52,462 nt of DNA from a virus: the IMG/VR virus record IMGVR_UViG_3300033571_008036, positions 1 to 52,462 of that record. The stretch is one strand, 5' to 3'. Under the pieces are notes generated by a model that was not told the origin of the DNA, ran no database searches, and worked only from the letters and a program-made list of their open reading frames with translations. Position numbers and translations under genes: made by a program. Of this stretch, positions 8,630-16,154 are shown in pieces (position 1 is the stretch's first letter; each line of letters begins with the position of its first letter).

Positions 8630-10225
8630 ATGAATAAAGATAAAATCATCAAAGATATTCTAACGGAATATGCGTTATTAGTTGAAGACGGTGGCATTGG
8701 ACCTATTGATGCTGACAAACTAATGACTGCCGTAGAAAAGTGTGGATACGGCGAATGTTTTTCATTCGATACATTACTCAAAGAAATTCAGTCACCAACA
8801 TCTGTTTCAAAAAACAGAATGTCTGAAGAAGATATTGCGTTATTTAACAAAATGGTCGGAACTCTAAAAAGAGTTGGAAATTTTGACGACAATGATTTAA
8901 GAAACGCTGATTTGGATTATGTAAAAAATAGACTTCCAGATCGATTTCCTGGCGATACCCATAATCCGCAGGGATTGACTTATGATGAAATGATCAAAAA
9001 AGTCATGGATTCGGCTGATAGCGATAAGCCAGTTGAAATGACTAACTGTCCAACAAGTTTGAGAATTAAACGTGGCAATGAAAAGATTTCAATAATCAAA
9101 CTTCCACAGGGATTAAAAATTGACACTGATGGTTTTGGTAAGGCTAGATTGTATTTGAAGTTGTACAAAGAGTTAGGAAATAAACTATCATCAAAAACAA
9201 CTAAAGCAGCAGGCATTGAACAAGAACGTATTAAGGCAGAAGAACTTAATAAATGGTTTCAGGAGAATAATTCAAAACAGTTGCCACACAAACTACACAT
9301 GGTTAATGAAGAGGGTAAACGTGTGGATTGTAAAGTTGAGGTTACTGGTGCTGTTCATTTAAGTTTGGGTAGAACCGGTAAAGCTGACATTGCGATGATT
9401 AATGGAAATGACCAAGTGTTTTGGGTTTCATTTAAGGGCGGTGATTTTAAAGATGCTTCAACTGGTGATAAGTACATTGATTTCCCACAATATGGCGGAT
9501 TTAAAGGTCTGGATACATTGTATTTGTCCGATTCTACAAAGGTAAAAAAGGTATGGAACAGTGTCAAGGGTAGAATTGTAGAAGGAATTGTTAAAAATTA
9601 TCCAAATAAGTTGTTGATCGATCCTAAAACCACAACATTTGATGAAGACAATGTGGTGGTCAACATTAATGGGCGATCTGCAAAAGAAACTTTGCCTCCA
9701 TCATTGTATACGTTTATAACGGGAAAATTTCGACTTACATTTTATAGATTCGTTATAGATAAATCTATGCCATCTAAACAAAAGTACTTGTATTTAATGA
9801 GTAAGTTTTCAGGATATCTGGATTTCCTAGATGGTTCTCCTGAGACCAAGGAAATTGCTGGCAAATCTATTTACGGAAAGGAGTTTAAACTAGATAAGTC
9901 TGCTCCATTTAATTTAAATAATTGTAATGTGCTGATGCAAACTAGTACTCCGTTGGATATTAGTATTATACCCGCTAAAAAAGATTTACATTTATTGATA
10001 AAAACCGGTCCTGGCGGATATATTCTTTTCAATCCTAATTTGCCATTGCCAAAAGATACAACCGATCCGTTTACATTATATAAACCAATAATGTATGTAA
10101 GATCTGGCACCGAAGAATCAATTGATGTTTATCATAAAGATGTACATTACATGTTTTTGAGTTGCAGAATTGCAGTATTGCCATGGGCAAAGAAGTCGGC
10201 TGACGCAATTGATTTATCGAAATAA
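8630..10225 (+). CDS. Unknown 531-aa protein, possible PD-(D/E)XK-like nuclease
   Basis: Starts at ATG 8630. An upstream in-frame TTG at 8591 is rejected because the extension runs through the hairpin. I do not recognise a family. The N-terminal 180 residues are helical and charged. Around residues 240-275 the sequence reads LSLGRTGKADIAM, then VFWVSFKGGDF: an Asp at the end of one strand and S-x-K on the next, after a helix rich in Glu. This resembles the core of PD-(D/E)XK nucleases with a substituted E, but the match is weak. The C-terminal half is beta-rich (PGGYILFNPNLPLP). It follows the PolA-like gene and precedes another unknown gene by one base, so the three may form a unit. A late structural protein is the alternative. 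Confidence 0.5.
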   Translation: MNKDKIIKDILTEYALLVEDGGIGPIDADKLMTAVEKCGYGECFSFDTLLKEIQSPTSVSKNRMSEEDIALFNKMVGTLKRVGNFDDNDLRNADLDYVKNRLPDRFPGDTHNPQGLTYDEMIKKVMDSADSDKPVEMTNCPTSLRIKRGNEKISIIKLPQGLKIDTDGFGKARLYLKLYKELGNKLSSKTTKAAGIEQERIKAEELNKWFQENNSKQLPHKLHMVNEEGKRVDCKVEVTGAVHLSLGRTGKADIAMINGNDQVFWVSFKGGDFKDASTGDKYIDFPQYGGFKGLDTLYLSDSTKVKKVWNSVKGRIVEGIVKNYPNKLLIDPKTTTFDEDNVVVNINGRSAKETLPPSLYTFITGKFRLTFYRFVIDKSMPSKQKYLYLMSKFSGYLDFLDGSPETKEIAGKSIYGKEFKLDKSAPFNLNNCNVLMQTSTPLDISIIPAKKDLHLLIKTGPGGYILFNPNLPLPKDTTDPFTLYKPIMYVRSGTEESIDVYHKDVHYMFLSCRIAVLPWAKKSADAIDLSK

Positions 10226-10226
10226 C

Positions 10227-10940
10227 ATGAAAAAGACTTATAAGAATATTTCTGAGTTGTTATCGGAACTTTGTTTAGATGAACGAGTTCGTGATGGCAT
10301 ATTTGACATTTTTAACAACGATCATATGGATATTTTGCGAGAAAAACTTGCAGAAATGGAAATTCCATCCAATGAAGTTGTTGAATTCGCTAATAAAGTT
10401 ATCGAAGGTAAATACCCAGAAAGACAGGCATATAATGCTAAGGGTATCTTGGTTACGTTTCCAAATGCTGAGTACAAGCAACGTGCCATACGTCGTGGAA
10501 CCCATTTTGAAGAAGATCCTACACGGGGTCAACACAATTTGGATTTTTCAACGTCTGCACAAACAGTACAACAAGAACCAACATCACCTAATGAAAAACC
10601 TATTGAAATTGAGCCAGGTGCTCAACAACCTAATCAACAAGTTATTCAACAAACCAATAGTACAACCAATGGCACCGCCACCGGTACAACCGATCAATCT
10701 GCCAATCAAGGTCAGTCCGGAGTTGACACCGCCGATCTCGAAAACAGAAGTCCCGATCAAAAAGAAAAGGACTCCAAAGAAATCGAAAAAATCTTAACGA
10801 CCGAATTTACGTTAGAAGAAGCTGCCACACATAATTGGATTAAAAACAAAAACAAGTGGTATAATTCTGACGGCAAATTAGTTGGTTATCAATGGTATAA
10901 TGTAAATAGTCAAAAAACCACTATATTATCAGTCAGATGA
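10227..10940 (+). CDS. Unknown protein with Gln/Thr-rich linker
   Basis: Starts at ATG 10227, one base after the preceding stop; an upstream start at 10170 would overlap that gene and is less likely. About 237 residues in three parts: a charged helical N-terminus (residues 1-65), a basic segment (RAIRRGTHFEE), then a low-complexity Q/N/T/P-rich linker (roughly 105-175), and a C-terminal domain with closely spaced aromatic residues (NWIKNKNKWYNSDGK, then YQWYN). The layout is of two small domains on a flexible tether. No family is recognised. It overlaps the next gene by an ATGA junction, which suggests a shared message with its neighbours. Confidence 0.55.
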   Translation: MKKTYKNISELLSELCLDERVRDGIFDIFNNDHMDILREKLAEMEIPSNEVVEFANKVIEGKYPERQAYNAKGILVTFPNAEYKQRAIRRGTHFEEDPTRGQHNLDFSTSAQTVQQEPTSPNEKPIEIEPGAQQPNQQVIQQTNSTTNGTATGTTDQSANQGQSGVDTADLENRSPDQKEKDSKEIEKILTTEFTLEEAATHNWIKNKNKWYNSDGKLVGYQWYNVNSQKTTILSVR

Positions 10941-11329
10941 AAGATACACAATTACTTTGTACATTTGTTATACCAACTGAGTATACGTTGATAATAGAAC
11001 AAATAAAAACGTTCTATACATTATCAAATAATAAAATATTTGTGTTCAGTAATGAAAAAAACAATAATGAATTGTATTTGACTTATAATATTTTATACAC
11101 AGATGCGGCTCTCAAAAAGCTGCCTAATACTATTTCTATACATCGTAAAAAACAAACCAATACTTTGTATACTCTTAATGCCATGAACAAGCTCATCACT
11201 GAGGAAAATAATGGCGTATTTGATAAGACATTTCAGCTAAACTGGGAATACTATAAAAACTCATTAATTATAACAAATGAGATATCCGTGAAAATAATTT
11301 CACTCAAAATTTTCGACATAATAAGTTGA
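10937..11329 (+). CDS. Unknown 130-aa protein
   Basis: Starts within the stop codon of the previous gene (ATGA overlap). The protein alternates hydrophobic strands and charged loops (CTFVIPTEYTLIIEQIKTFY), with a Lys/Asn-rich middle and a hydrophobic C-terminal strand. It has no signal peptide, no membrane span and no recognisable motif. It is the last gene before a promoter that leads into the ssb gene, so it closes the unit begun by the PolA-like gene. Confidence 0.5.
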   Translation: MKDTQLLCTFVIPTEYTLIIEQIKTFYTLSNNKIFVFSNEKNNNELYLTYNILYTDAALKKLPNTISIHRKKQTNTLYTLNAMNKLITEENNGVFDKTFQLNWEYYKNSLIITNEISVKIISLKIFDIIS

Positions 11330-11354
11330 CGGTTTTGAGTCTGTAAAGTATAGT
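11326..11354 (+). promoter_or_regulatory. Predicted promoter of the ssb (gp32-like) gene
   Basis: TTGACG at 11326-11331, 17 bp spacer, TATAGT at 11349-11354. Unlike the other predicted promoters here it leaves a leader of about 80 bases before the ATG at 11443. The leader is A/T-rich and ends in repeated AATA, compatible with translational autocontrol as known for T4 gene 32, though I see no clear pseudoknot. Confidence 0.55.
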
Positions 11355-11442
11355 TATATCAGAATTAGTTATACGTGTTTAGTTTCGAGTGAAATTAAAC
11401 AAATTAGCTAATTACTACTTAACAATTAATAAATAAATAATT

Positions 11443-12276
11443 ATGGCAATCGACTTGTCTAAAATTAAGAGCCGTTTGAACTCCCTTTCAAACACGAATA
11501 ACAAAACCCAACTCATTTGGAAACCCAAGCCGGGTAAGCAAACTATTCGTATCGTACCCTACAAGTATCAACCAGATACTCCGTTTATTGAACTCAAGTT
11601 CCATTACGGCATTAACAACAAGACCTATCTGTCTCCGGATAGTTTCAATCGTCCCGATCCTATCGTTGAGTTTAGCAATAGACTCAAGAAGACTGGTTCT
11701 AAGGAAGATTGGCAGACTGGCCGCAAGATGGAACCCAAGATGCGTACTTTCGCTCCGGTCATCGTTCGTGGTGAAGAGCATGAAGGTGTGAAGTTCTGGG
11801 GATTCGGAAAGCAAGTGTATCAGGAGATTCTATCGGTTATGGCCGATCCTGATTACGGTGATATTACCGATCTCGCTTCCGGACGTGATATTGTGGTTGA
11901 GTTCCGTACCGCTGAAGAGAGTGGTAAGAACTATCCTGAGACTTCAATTCGTGTGAAGCCAAACGCTACACCTGCTGTTGATCCTAAGGATGGAAAGATG
12001 CTTGAAGCACTCAAGAATCAAACTGATATTCTTGATTTGTTCCCAGAACCTAAGTATGAGGAACTCAAGGAGGTTATGAACGCATGGCTTAATCCGGAGG
12101 AAGCTCCTGCTGAGACAGTCAGTAACGCAGTTGTTGATGATGATGATACTCAACCAGTCGCTGCTGCTGCCGTTCAGGCTGCTCCAAAGGCGACTAGTAA
12201 GTCACCTACCGCCACTGCTGCAAAAACAAATACAGATGACCTAACCAAGGCATTTGATAATTTGTTCAATGGTTAA
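11443..12276 (+). CDS. gp32-like single-stranded DNA-binding protein
   Basis: A 277-residue protein beginning with a basic, helical segment (IDLSKIKSRLNSL), as in T4 gp32 where the N-terminus drives cooperative binding. The core (residues ~25-175) carries aromatic and basic residues suited to ssDNA binding (LIWKPKPGKQTIRIVPYKY, KFWGFGKQVYQEIL). The C-terminus is an acidic/Ala-rich linker with DDDD and a final DDLTKAFDNLF, matching the acidic tail that recruits replication partners. There is no Cys in the protein, so the zinc finger of T4 gp32 is missing. It has its own promoter and is followed by a strong terminator, so it can be made in larger amounts than the genes downstream. Confidence 0.8.
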   Translation: MAIDLSKIKSRLNSLSNTNNKTQLIWKPKPGKQTIRIVPYKYQPDTPFIELKFHYGINNKTYLSPDSFNRPDPIVEFSNRLKKTGSKEDWQTGRKMEPKMRTFAPVIVRGEEHEGVKFWGFGKQVYQEILSVMADPDYGDITDLASGRDIVVEFRTAEESGKNYPETSIRVKPNATPAVDPKDGKMLEALKNQTDILDLFPEPKYEELKEVMNAWLNPEEAPAETVSNAVVDDDDTQPVAAAAVQAAPKATSKSPTATAAKTNTDDLTKAFDNLFNG

Positions 12277-12287
12277 ACAATAACAAC

Positions 12288-12321
12288 AAAAGAGGTGGTG
12301 GGAAACTGCCACCTCTTTTTT
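12288..12321 (+). terminator. Intrinsic terminator after ssb
   Basis: AGAGGTGG (12291-12298) pairs with CCACCTCT (12309-12316) around a 10-base loop, followed by a run of T to 12321 and preceded by AAA. It is a textbook rho-independent terminator, 15 bases past the ssb stop codon. Confidence 0.9.
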
Positions 12322-12337
12322 CATTTCAATAAAAGTT

Positions 12338-13528
12338 ATGTCAGAAGAAACACCAAAAAAGAAGAAAGGATCAACTCATGTTACGCATGAAGTTGTATCA
12401 CAGCGAGATGAACTAGTTGAGTCACTTGCTGAGGTTCTAAACAAGGCCAATAAAGATGCAGGTAAGTGTGCGTTTTTCTTGGATCAAAAGGAAGATCCAT
12501 CTACAATTACAGATTGGATCAGTACAGGTTGTGATATCTTGGATCTCGCAATTTCAAACCGTCCACACGCGGGTATTCCCGTTGGACGTATAACTGAAAT
12601 CACCGGACTTGAAGCGTCTGGTAAGAGTTTATTGGCTGCACATTTGCTTGCTGAAACGCAAAAGAAAGGTGGATTTGCTGTGTTTATTGACACAGAACAG
12701 TCTGTTTCTCATGACTTTCTCAATGCAATTGGAGTTGATGTTCCAAACATGTTGTATGTTACGGCAAATACCGTTGAAGACATCTTTGAAAAGATTGAAA
12801 CGTTGATCGCCAACGTTCGTAAGTCAAACCGAGATCGTCTTGTAACCATTGTTGTTGATAGCGTTGCTGCTGCTTCAACCAAAGCTGAGTTGGAAGCTGA
12901 TCATGGTAAAGATGGTTATGCTACGGGAAAGGCAATTATCATTTCCAAGGCAATGCGTAAGATCAACGACATGATTGGTAAGCAACGTATTGCGTTGATT
13001 TTTACCAACCAGTTGCGTGTTAATCTTCAGGCAGCGATGTTTGGAGACAAGTATGTGACCAGTGGTGGTAAGGCTATTCAATATCACGCTAGTGTACGTC
13101 TTCGTTTGAAGGGCATGGGAGCGTTGAAGGTTACTCAAAATGGAGAACCCGCACATATTGGTGTTAAGACACGTGCGGTTGTTGTCAAGAATCGTATGGG
13201 ACCACCTATGAGATTTGCTGATTTTAGCATCTTCTTTGATAGTGGTGTTGATAATTATGGCAACTGGATTGAGGTCTTAAAGAAGCACTCAATTATTACG
13301 GGATCAAAGTCACCTTACAATTACACCAAGAACAGTGGTGAAGCTGTTAAGATTGATACCAAGACGTTTGCCAAAGACATGAAGATTGATGTAGAACTTC
13401 GTGAGGAGTTGTATCAGAAGATTGCCGAGGTTACGATCATGAAGTACAAGTCACCTGACAGTGAAATTCGTGAGGATGTGGAAGTTGATTCTTCCGAGGA
13501 TGCAGAAGAAGTGGGTGGAGAAGAATAA
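12338..13528 (+). CDS. uvsX: UvsX/RecA-like recombinase
   Basis: A 396-residue RecA-fold ATPase for homologous pairing and recombination-dependent replication. Walker A is GLEASGKS (90-97), the catalytic Glu lies in IDTEQS (E120), Walker B is TIVVDSVAA (170-178), and the NQLR (224-227) and TSGGKAIQYH (241-250) segments match the DNA-binding loop region of RecA/UvsX. The N-terminal 50 residues are Lys-rich, then helical (polymerisation arm); the C-terminus is acidic (SSEDAEEVGGEE). It follows the ssb terminator and precedes the exonuclease by 5 bp. Length and context point to a UvsX-type phage recombinase rather than a captured host RecA. Confidence 0.88.
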   Translation: MSEETPKKKKGSTHVTHEVVSQRDELVESLAEVLNKANKDAGKCAFFLDQKEDPSTITDWISTGCDILDLAISNRPHAGIPVGRITEITGLEASGKSLLAAHLLAETQKKGGFAVFIDTEQSVSHDFLNAIGVDVPNMLYVTANTVEDIFEKIETLIANVRKSNRDRLVTIVVDSVAAASTKAELEADHGKDGYATGKAIIISKAMRKINDMIGKQRIALIFTNQLRVNLQAAMFGDKYVTSGGKAIQYHASVRLRLKGMGALKVTQNGEPAHIGVKTRAVVVKNRMGPPMRFADFSIFFDSGVDNYGNWIEVLKKHSIITGSKSPYNYTKNSGEAVKIDTKTFAKDMKIDVELREELYQKIAEVTIMKYKSPDSEIREDVEVDSSEDAEEVGGEE

Positions 13529-13533
13529 ATGTT

Positions 13534-14598
13534 ATGAGTTTTAACCAAGATGAAAAGAAAAGATTGTTCTCTATTTTTGAGAACGTCTCACAAGAAGACA
13601 AGAACAGTTTATCTAACCGAAGTCAAAATTCGGATATTCTCTTGGTTGATGGACTTAATACATTTATCCGCGCATATTCGGTAATGCCATCCATGAATGA
13701 AGATGGTCTTCATACGGGTGGCATTGCCGGATTTTTAAAGAGTGTGGGTTATGCAATCAAATTGCTTAACCCTACTCGGTGTGTCATTATTTTTGATGGT
13801 AATGGCGGCAGTATGAAACGTCGTAAGATTTACCCACAATACAAAGATAAACGACACACAAAGATTCGTCTTAATAGAGCATATTCTGAATTATCTACAT
13901 CTGAATTGGAAGAAAAGAATATGAAGTCTCAGTTGTTGAGATCTGTTCATTATTTGGATTGTTTGCCAATTTCAACAATGGCGATTGATCACATTGAGGC
14001 GGACGACACAATTGCTTACATCGCTCAACAATATTATAAGAACAACAATGTCACTATAATGAGCGCTGATAAAGATTTTTTACAGTTATCCAGCGAGAAA
14101 ATTAAAGTTTGGAGTCCAACAAAAAAGAAACTGTATGGATGTGCAGAAATATTGAATGAATATGGCATCAGTTGCCAGAACTTCATATGGTATAGGGTTT
14201 TGGAAGGGGACGTATCAGATAATATTGATGGTGTTCATGGTGCTGGATTAAAAACTATCATCAAATGTTTTCCGTTTTTTACCGAAAGCAGAACAGTTGA
14301 TTTGCAAGAGATTTATAATTACTGTGAGAACAATCAGAGTAAGTATAAAATTTATCGTACTATACTTGAGAACAAAGATATTGTGGAACGTAACTACACG
14401 TTGATGCAATTGAAAGATACGGAGATTCAAAGTTTCTCACAACTTCGTATCAATGAAATATTAGATCAGCCAACGAAGAAGCTAGACCGTATGGGTTTTT
14501 CAAAGTTGGTGACTGAAGACAAAATGTGGAATAATATTCCCAATTACCAAATTTGGCTTAATGAATGTTTTGGTAAATTGACCACATTGGTGAGGTAA
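13534..14598 (+). CDS. rnh: RNase H-like 5'-3' exonuclease (T4 Rnh / FEN family)
   Basis: A 354-residue flap nuclease/RNase H that removes RNA primers from lagging-strand fragments. Metal-binding acidic residues are visible in order: LLVDGLN (D39), FDGN (87-90), EADD (155-158), SADKDF (177-182) and the helix-hairpin region GDVSDNIDGVHGAG (225-238), which is diagnostic for the 5'-nuclease family. The first 30 residues are a charged extension not needed for catalysis. T4 Rnh is about 305 residues, so this one is somewhat longer. It sits between UvsX and helicase, as part of the lagging-strand machinery. Confidence 0.85.
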   Translation: MSFNQDEKKRLFSIFENVSQEDKNSLSNRSQNSDILLVDGLNTFIRAYSVMPSMNEDGLHTGGIAGFLKSVGYAIKLLNPTRCVIIFDGNGGSMKRRKIYPQYKDKRHTKIRLNRAYSELSTSELEEKNMKSQLLRSVHYLDCLPISTMAIDHIEADDTIAYIAQQYYKNNNVTIMSADKDFLQLSSEKIKVWSPTKKKLYGCAEILNEYGISCQNFIWYRVLEGDVSDNIDGVHGAGLKTIIKCFPFFTESRTVDLQEIYNYCENNQSKYKIYRTILENKDIVERNYTLMQLKDTEIQSFSQLRINEILDQPTKKLDRMGFSKLVTEDKMWNNIPNYQIWLNECFGKLTTLVR

Positions 14599-14631
14599 TA
14601 ATAAAGTTAAAATAACTATACAAAGAGGTAA

Positions 14632-14653
14632 ACATAACCTACACTGGTTATGT
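14632..14653 (+). promoter_or_regulatory. 8-bp hairpin in the leader of the helicase gene
   Basis: ACATAACC (14632-14639) and GGTTATGT (14646-14653) form a perfect stem around a 6-base loop, 18 bases before the helicase ATG. No T tract follows, so it is not a terminator. A weak purine stretch (AAGAGG) lies just upstream. It may be a translational or operator element; the function is inferred only. Confidence 0.35.
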
Positions 14654-14671
14654 AGTTGAATAATATTAATT

Positions 14672-16057
14672 ATGAGTGAAAATCATGTAATCGACAATTT
14701 GAAGAAGTTTGGATCTGAATTCCAAATCAAGTGTATTTCTGGAATTCTTAGCGATAAGACTTTCTTGGAAAGACTTTCTGACATCATTGACCCAACATCG
14801 TTTGAATCGGATGCGCATCAATGGATTGTCAAACAAACAGTTGCATACTTTATGCAATATAAGGATCTGCCTACACTTAATGTGTTTAAGATTAAGGTTG
14901 ACAGTATCGAAAACGGAGTCTTGAAAGAAGCCGTAGTTTCACAACTTCGTAATGTGTATCAAAAGATCACTGATAGTGATTTGAAGTTTGTCAAGGAACA
15001 GTATTTGGAGTTCTGTAAGAGTCAGAAGCTCAAGTCTGCTATTATTGATAGTGTGGAACACCTTAAGACGGGTAATTACGAACAAGTTAAGGCATTGGTT
15101 GACAGTGCAATGAAGGCTGGTATGGAACGTAACATCGGTCATGATTATATGACTGAGGTCGATAAACGTATGAGTGTTATGGCACGTAATACTGTCAAGA
15201 CTAACTGGACTGAAGTTGATACTATTATGGATGGTGGATTGGCAGCGGGTGAATTGGGCATTATTACTGCTTGTGCTGGCAGTGGTAAGAGTTGGGTTCT
15301 TGCTAAACTTGGTGCTGAGGCAATGAAGCAAGGAAAGAATGTGGTTCATTTTACTCTTGAGTTGAATGAAAACTATGTGGGTCTTCGTTATGATAGCTGT
15401 TTCACCGGAATTGATTTCCAAAACATTCGTAACAATGTGGATATCGTTCGTAAGAAGATTGAACAAGTTCCTGGCAAGTTGTTCATCAAGTATTTTCCAA
15501 TCAAGACTGTTAGTGCGCATCATTTGAAGATGCACGTTGAACGTATTGCGATGTTGGGAAGTAAGATTGATATGATTGTTGTTGATTACGCTGACATTCT
15601 ACGCCCGTATCAAAGTGAACGTAACAGTAACAGTTATAGTGAAGCGGGTGGTATTTATGAAGAACTTCGTAGTATTGCCGGTGAACTTCAGGTTCCTATT
15701 TGGAGTGCTTCACAAAGTAACCGTGCTGCAATGGATGAAGATATTATTCAGGCCAATAACATCTCCGATTCGTATCGTAAGATCATGACTGCTGACTTTG
15801 TTATGAGTCTGAGTCGTAAAGTTACCGATAAAGTTGCTAATACTGCTCGGTTTCATATCATTAAGAATCGTTTTGGACCAGATGGTCTGACATTCCCAAG
15901 TCGAATGAATGCTGGTTGTGGTGACATTCAGATTTACGCTGAAAATTCCAAGGATGGTGTGGCAATTCTCAATGAAATGGGAGATAGTGAGAATCTGGTT
16001 AAGAAAGCACTGTCAAATAAGTGGAATTCTCACATGAACACTGATGATGAGGAGTGA
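14672..16057 (+). CDS. DnaB/gp41-like replicative helicase
   Basis: A 461-residue hexameric 5'-3' helicase. The N-terminal ~170 residues are helical (primase-interacting region). The RecA-type motor has Walker A CAGSGKSW (201-208), the catalytic Glu in FTLELN (E230), and Walker B IVVDYADIL (302-310), followed by LQVPIWSASQSNRAA, which matches DnaB motif H4 (Q and basic residues). The C-terminus is acidic (MNTDDEE). Length is close to T4 gp41 (475 residues). It follows the exonuclease and precedes the ribonucleotide reductase genes. No primase gene is in this window, so it must lie elsewhere or be host-supplied. Confidence 0.85.
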   Translation: MSENHVIDNLKKFGSEFQIKCISGILSDKTFLERLSDIIDPTSFESDAHQWIVKQTVAYFMQYKDLPTLNVFKIKVDSIENGVLKEAVVSQLRNVYQKITDSDLKFVKEQYLEFCKSQKLKSAIIDSVEHLKTGNYEQVKALVDSAMKAGMERNIGHDYMTEVDKRMSVMARNTVKTNWTEVDTIMDGGLAAGELGIITACAGSGKSWVLAKLGAEAMKQGKNVVHFTLELNENYVGLRYDSCFTGIDFQNIRNNVDIVRKKIEQVPGKLFIKYFPIKTVSAHHLKMHVERIAMLGSKIDMIVVDYADILRPYQSERNSNSYSEAGGIYEELRSIAGELQVPIWSASQSNRAAMDEDIIQANNISDSYRKIMTADFVMSLSRKVTDKVANTARFHIIKNRFGPDGLTFPSRMNAGCGDIQIYAENSKDGVAILNEMGDSENLVKKALSNKWNSHMNTDDEE

Positions 16058-16154
16058 TAGTTTGTAACAATCAAAAAGCGTCAAAAAAATTATCAAAAAT
16101 GAACAGTAACGTAGTAAATTTAGGAACATAAAATCATAGTTATTTTTTGTCATT

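Noticed and set aside
10279-10797. Plus-strand frame of 172 codons
   Set aside because: Fully inside the 237-aa gene in another frame; the outer gene has better starts and gene coupling on both sides.
14939-15535. Minus-strand frame of 198 codons
   Set aside because: Antisense to the helicase Walker region; the helicase motifs prove the plus strand is coding.
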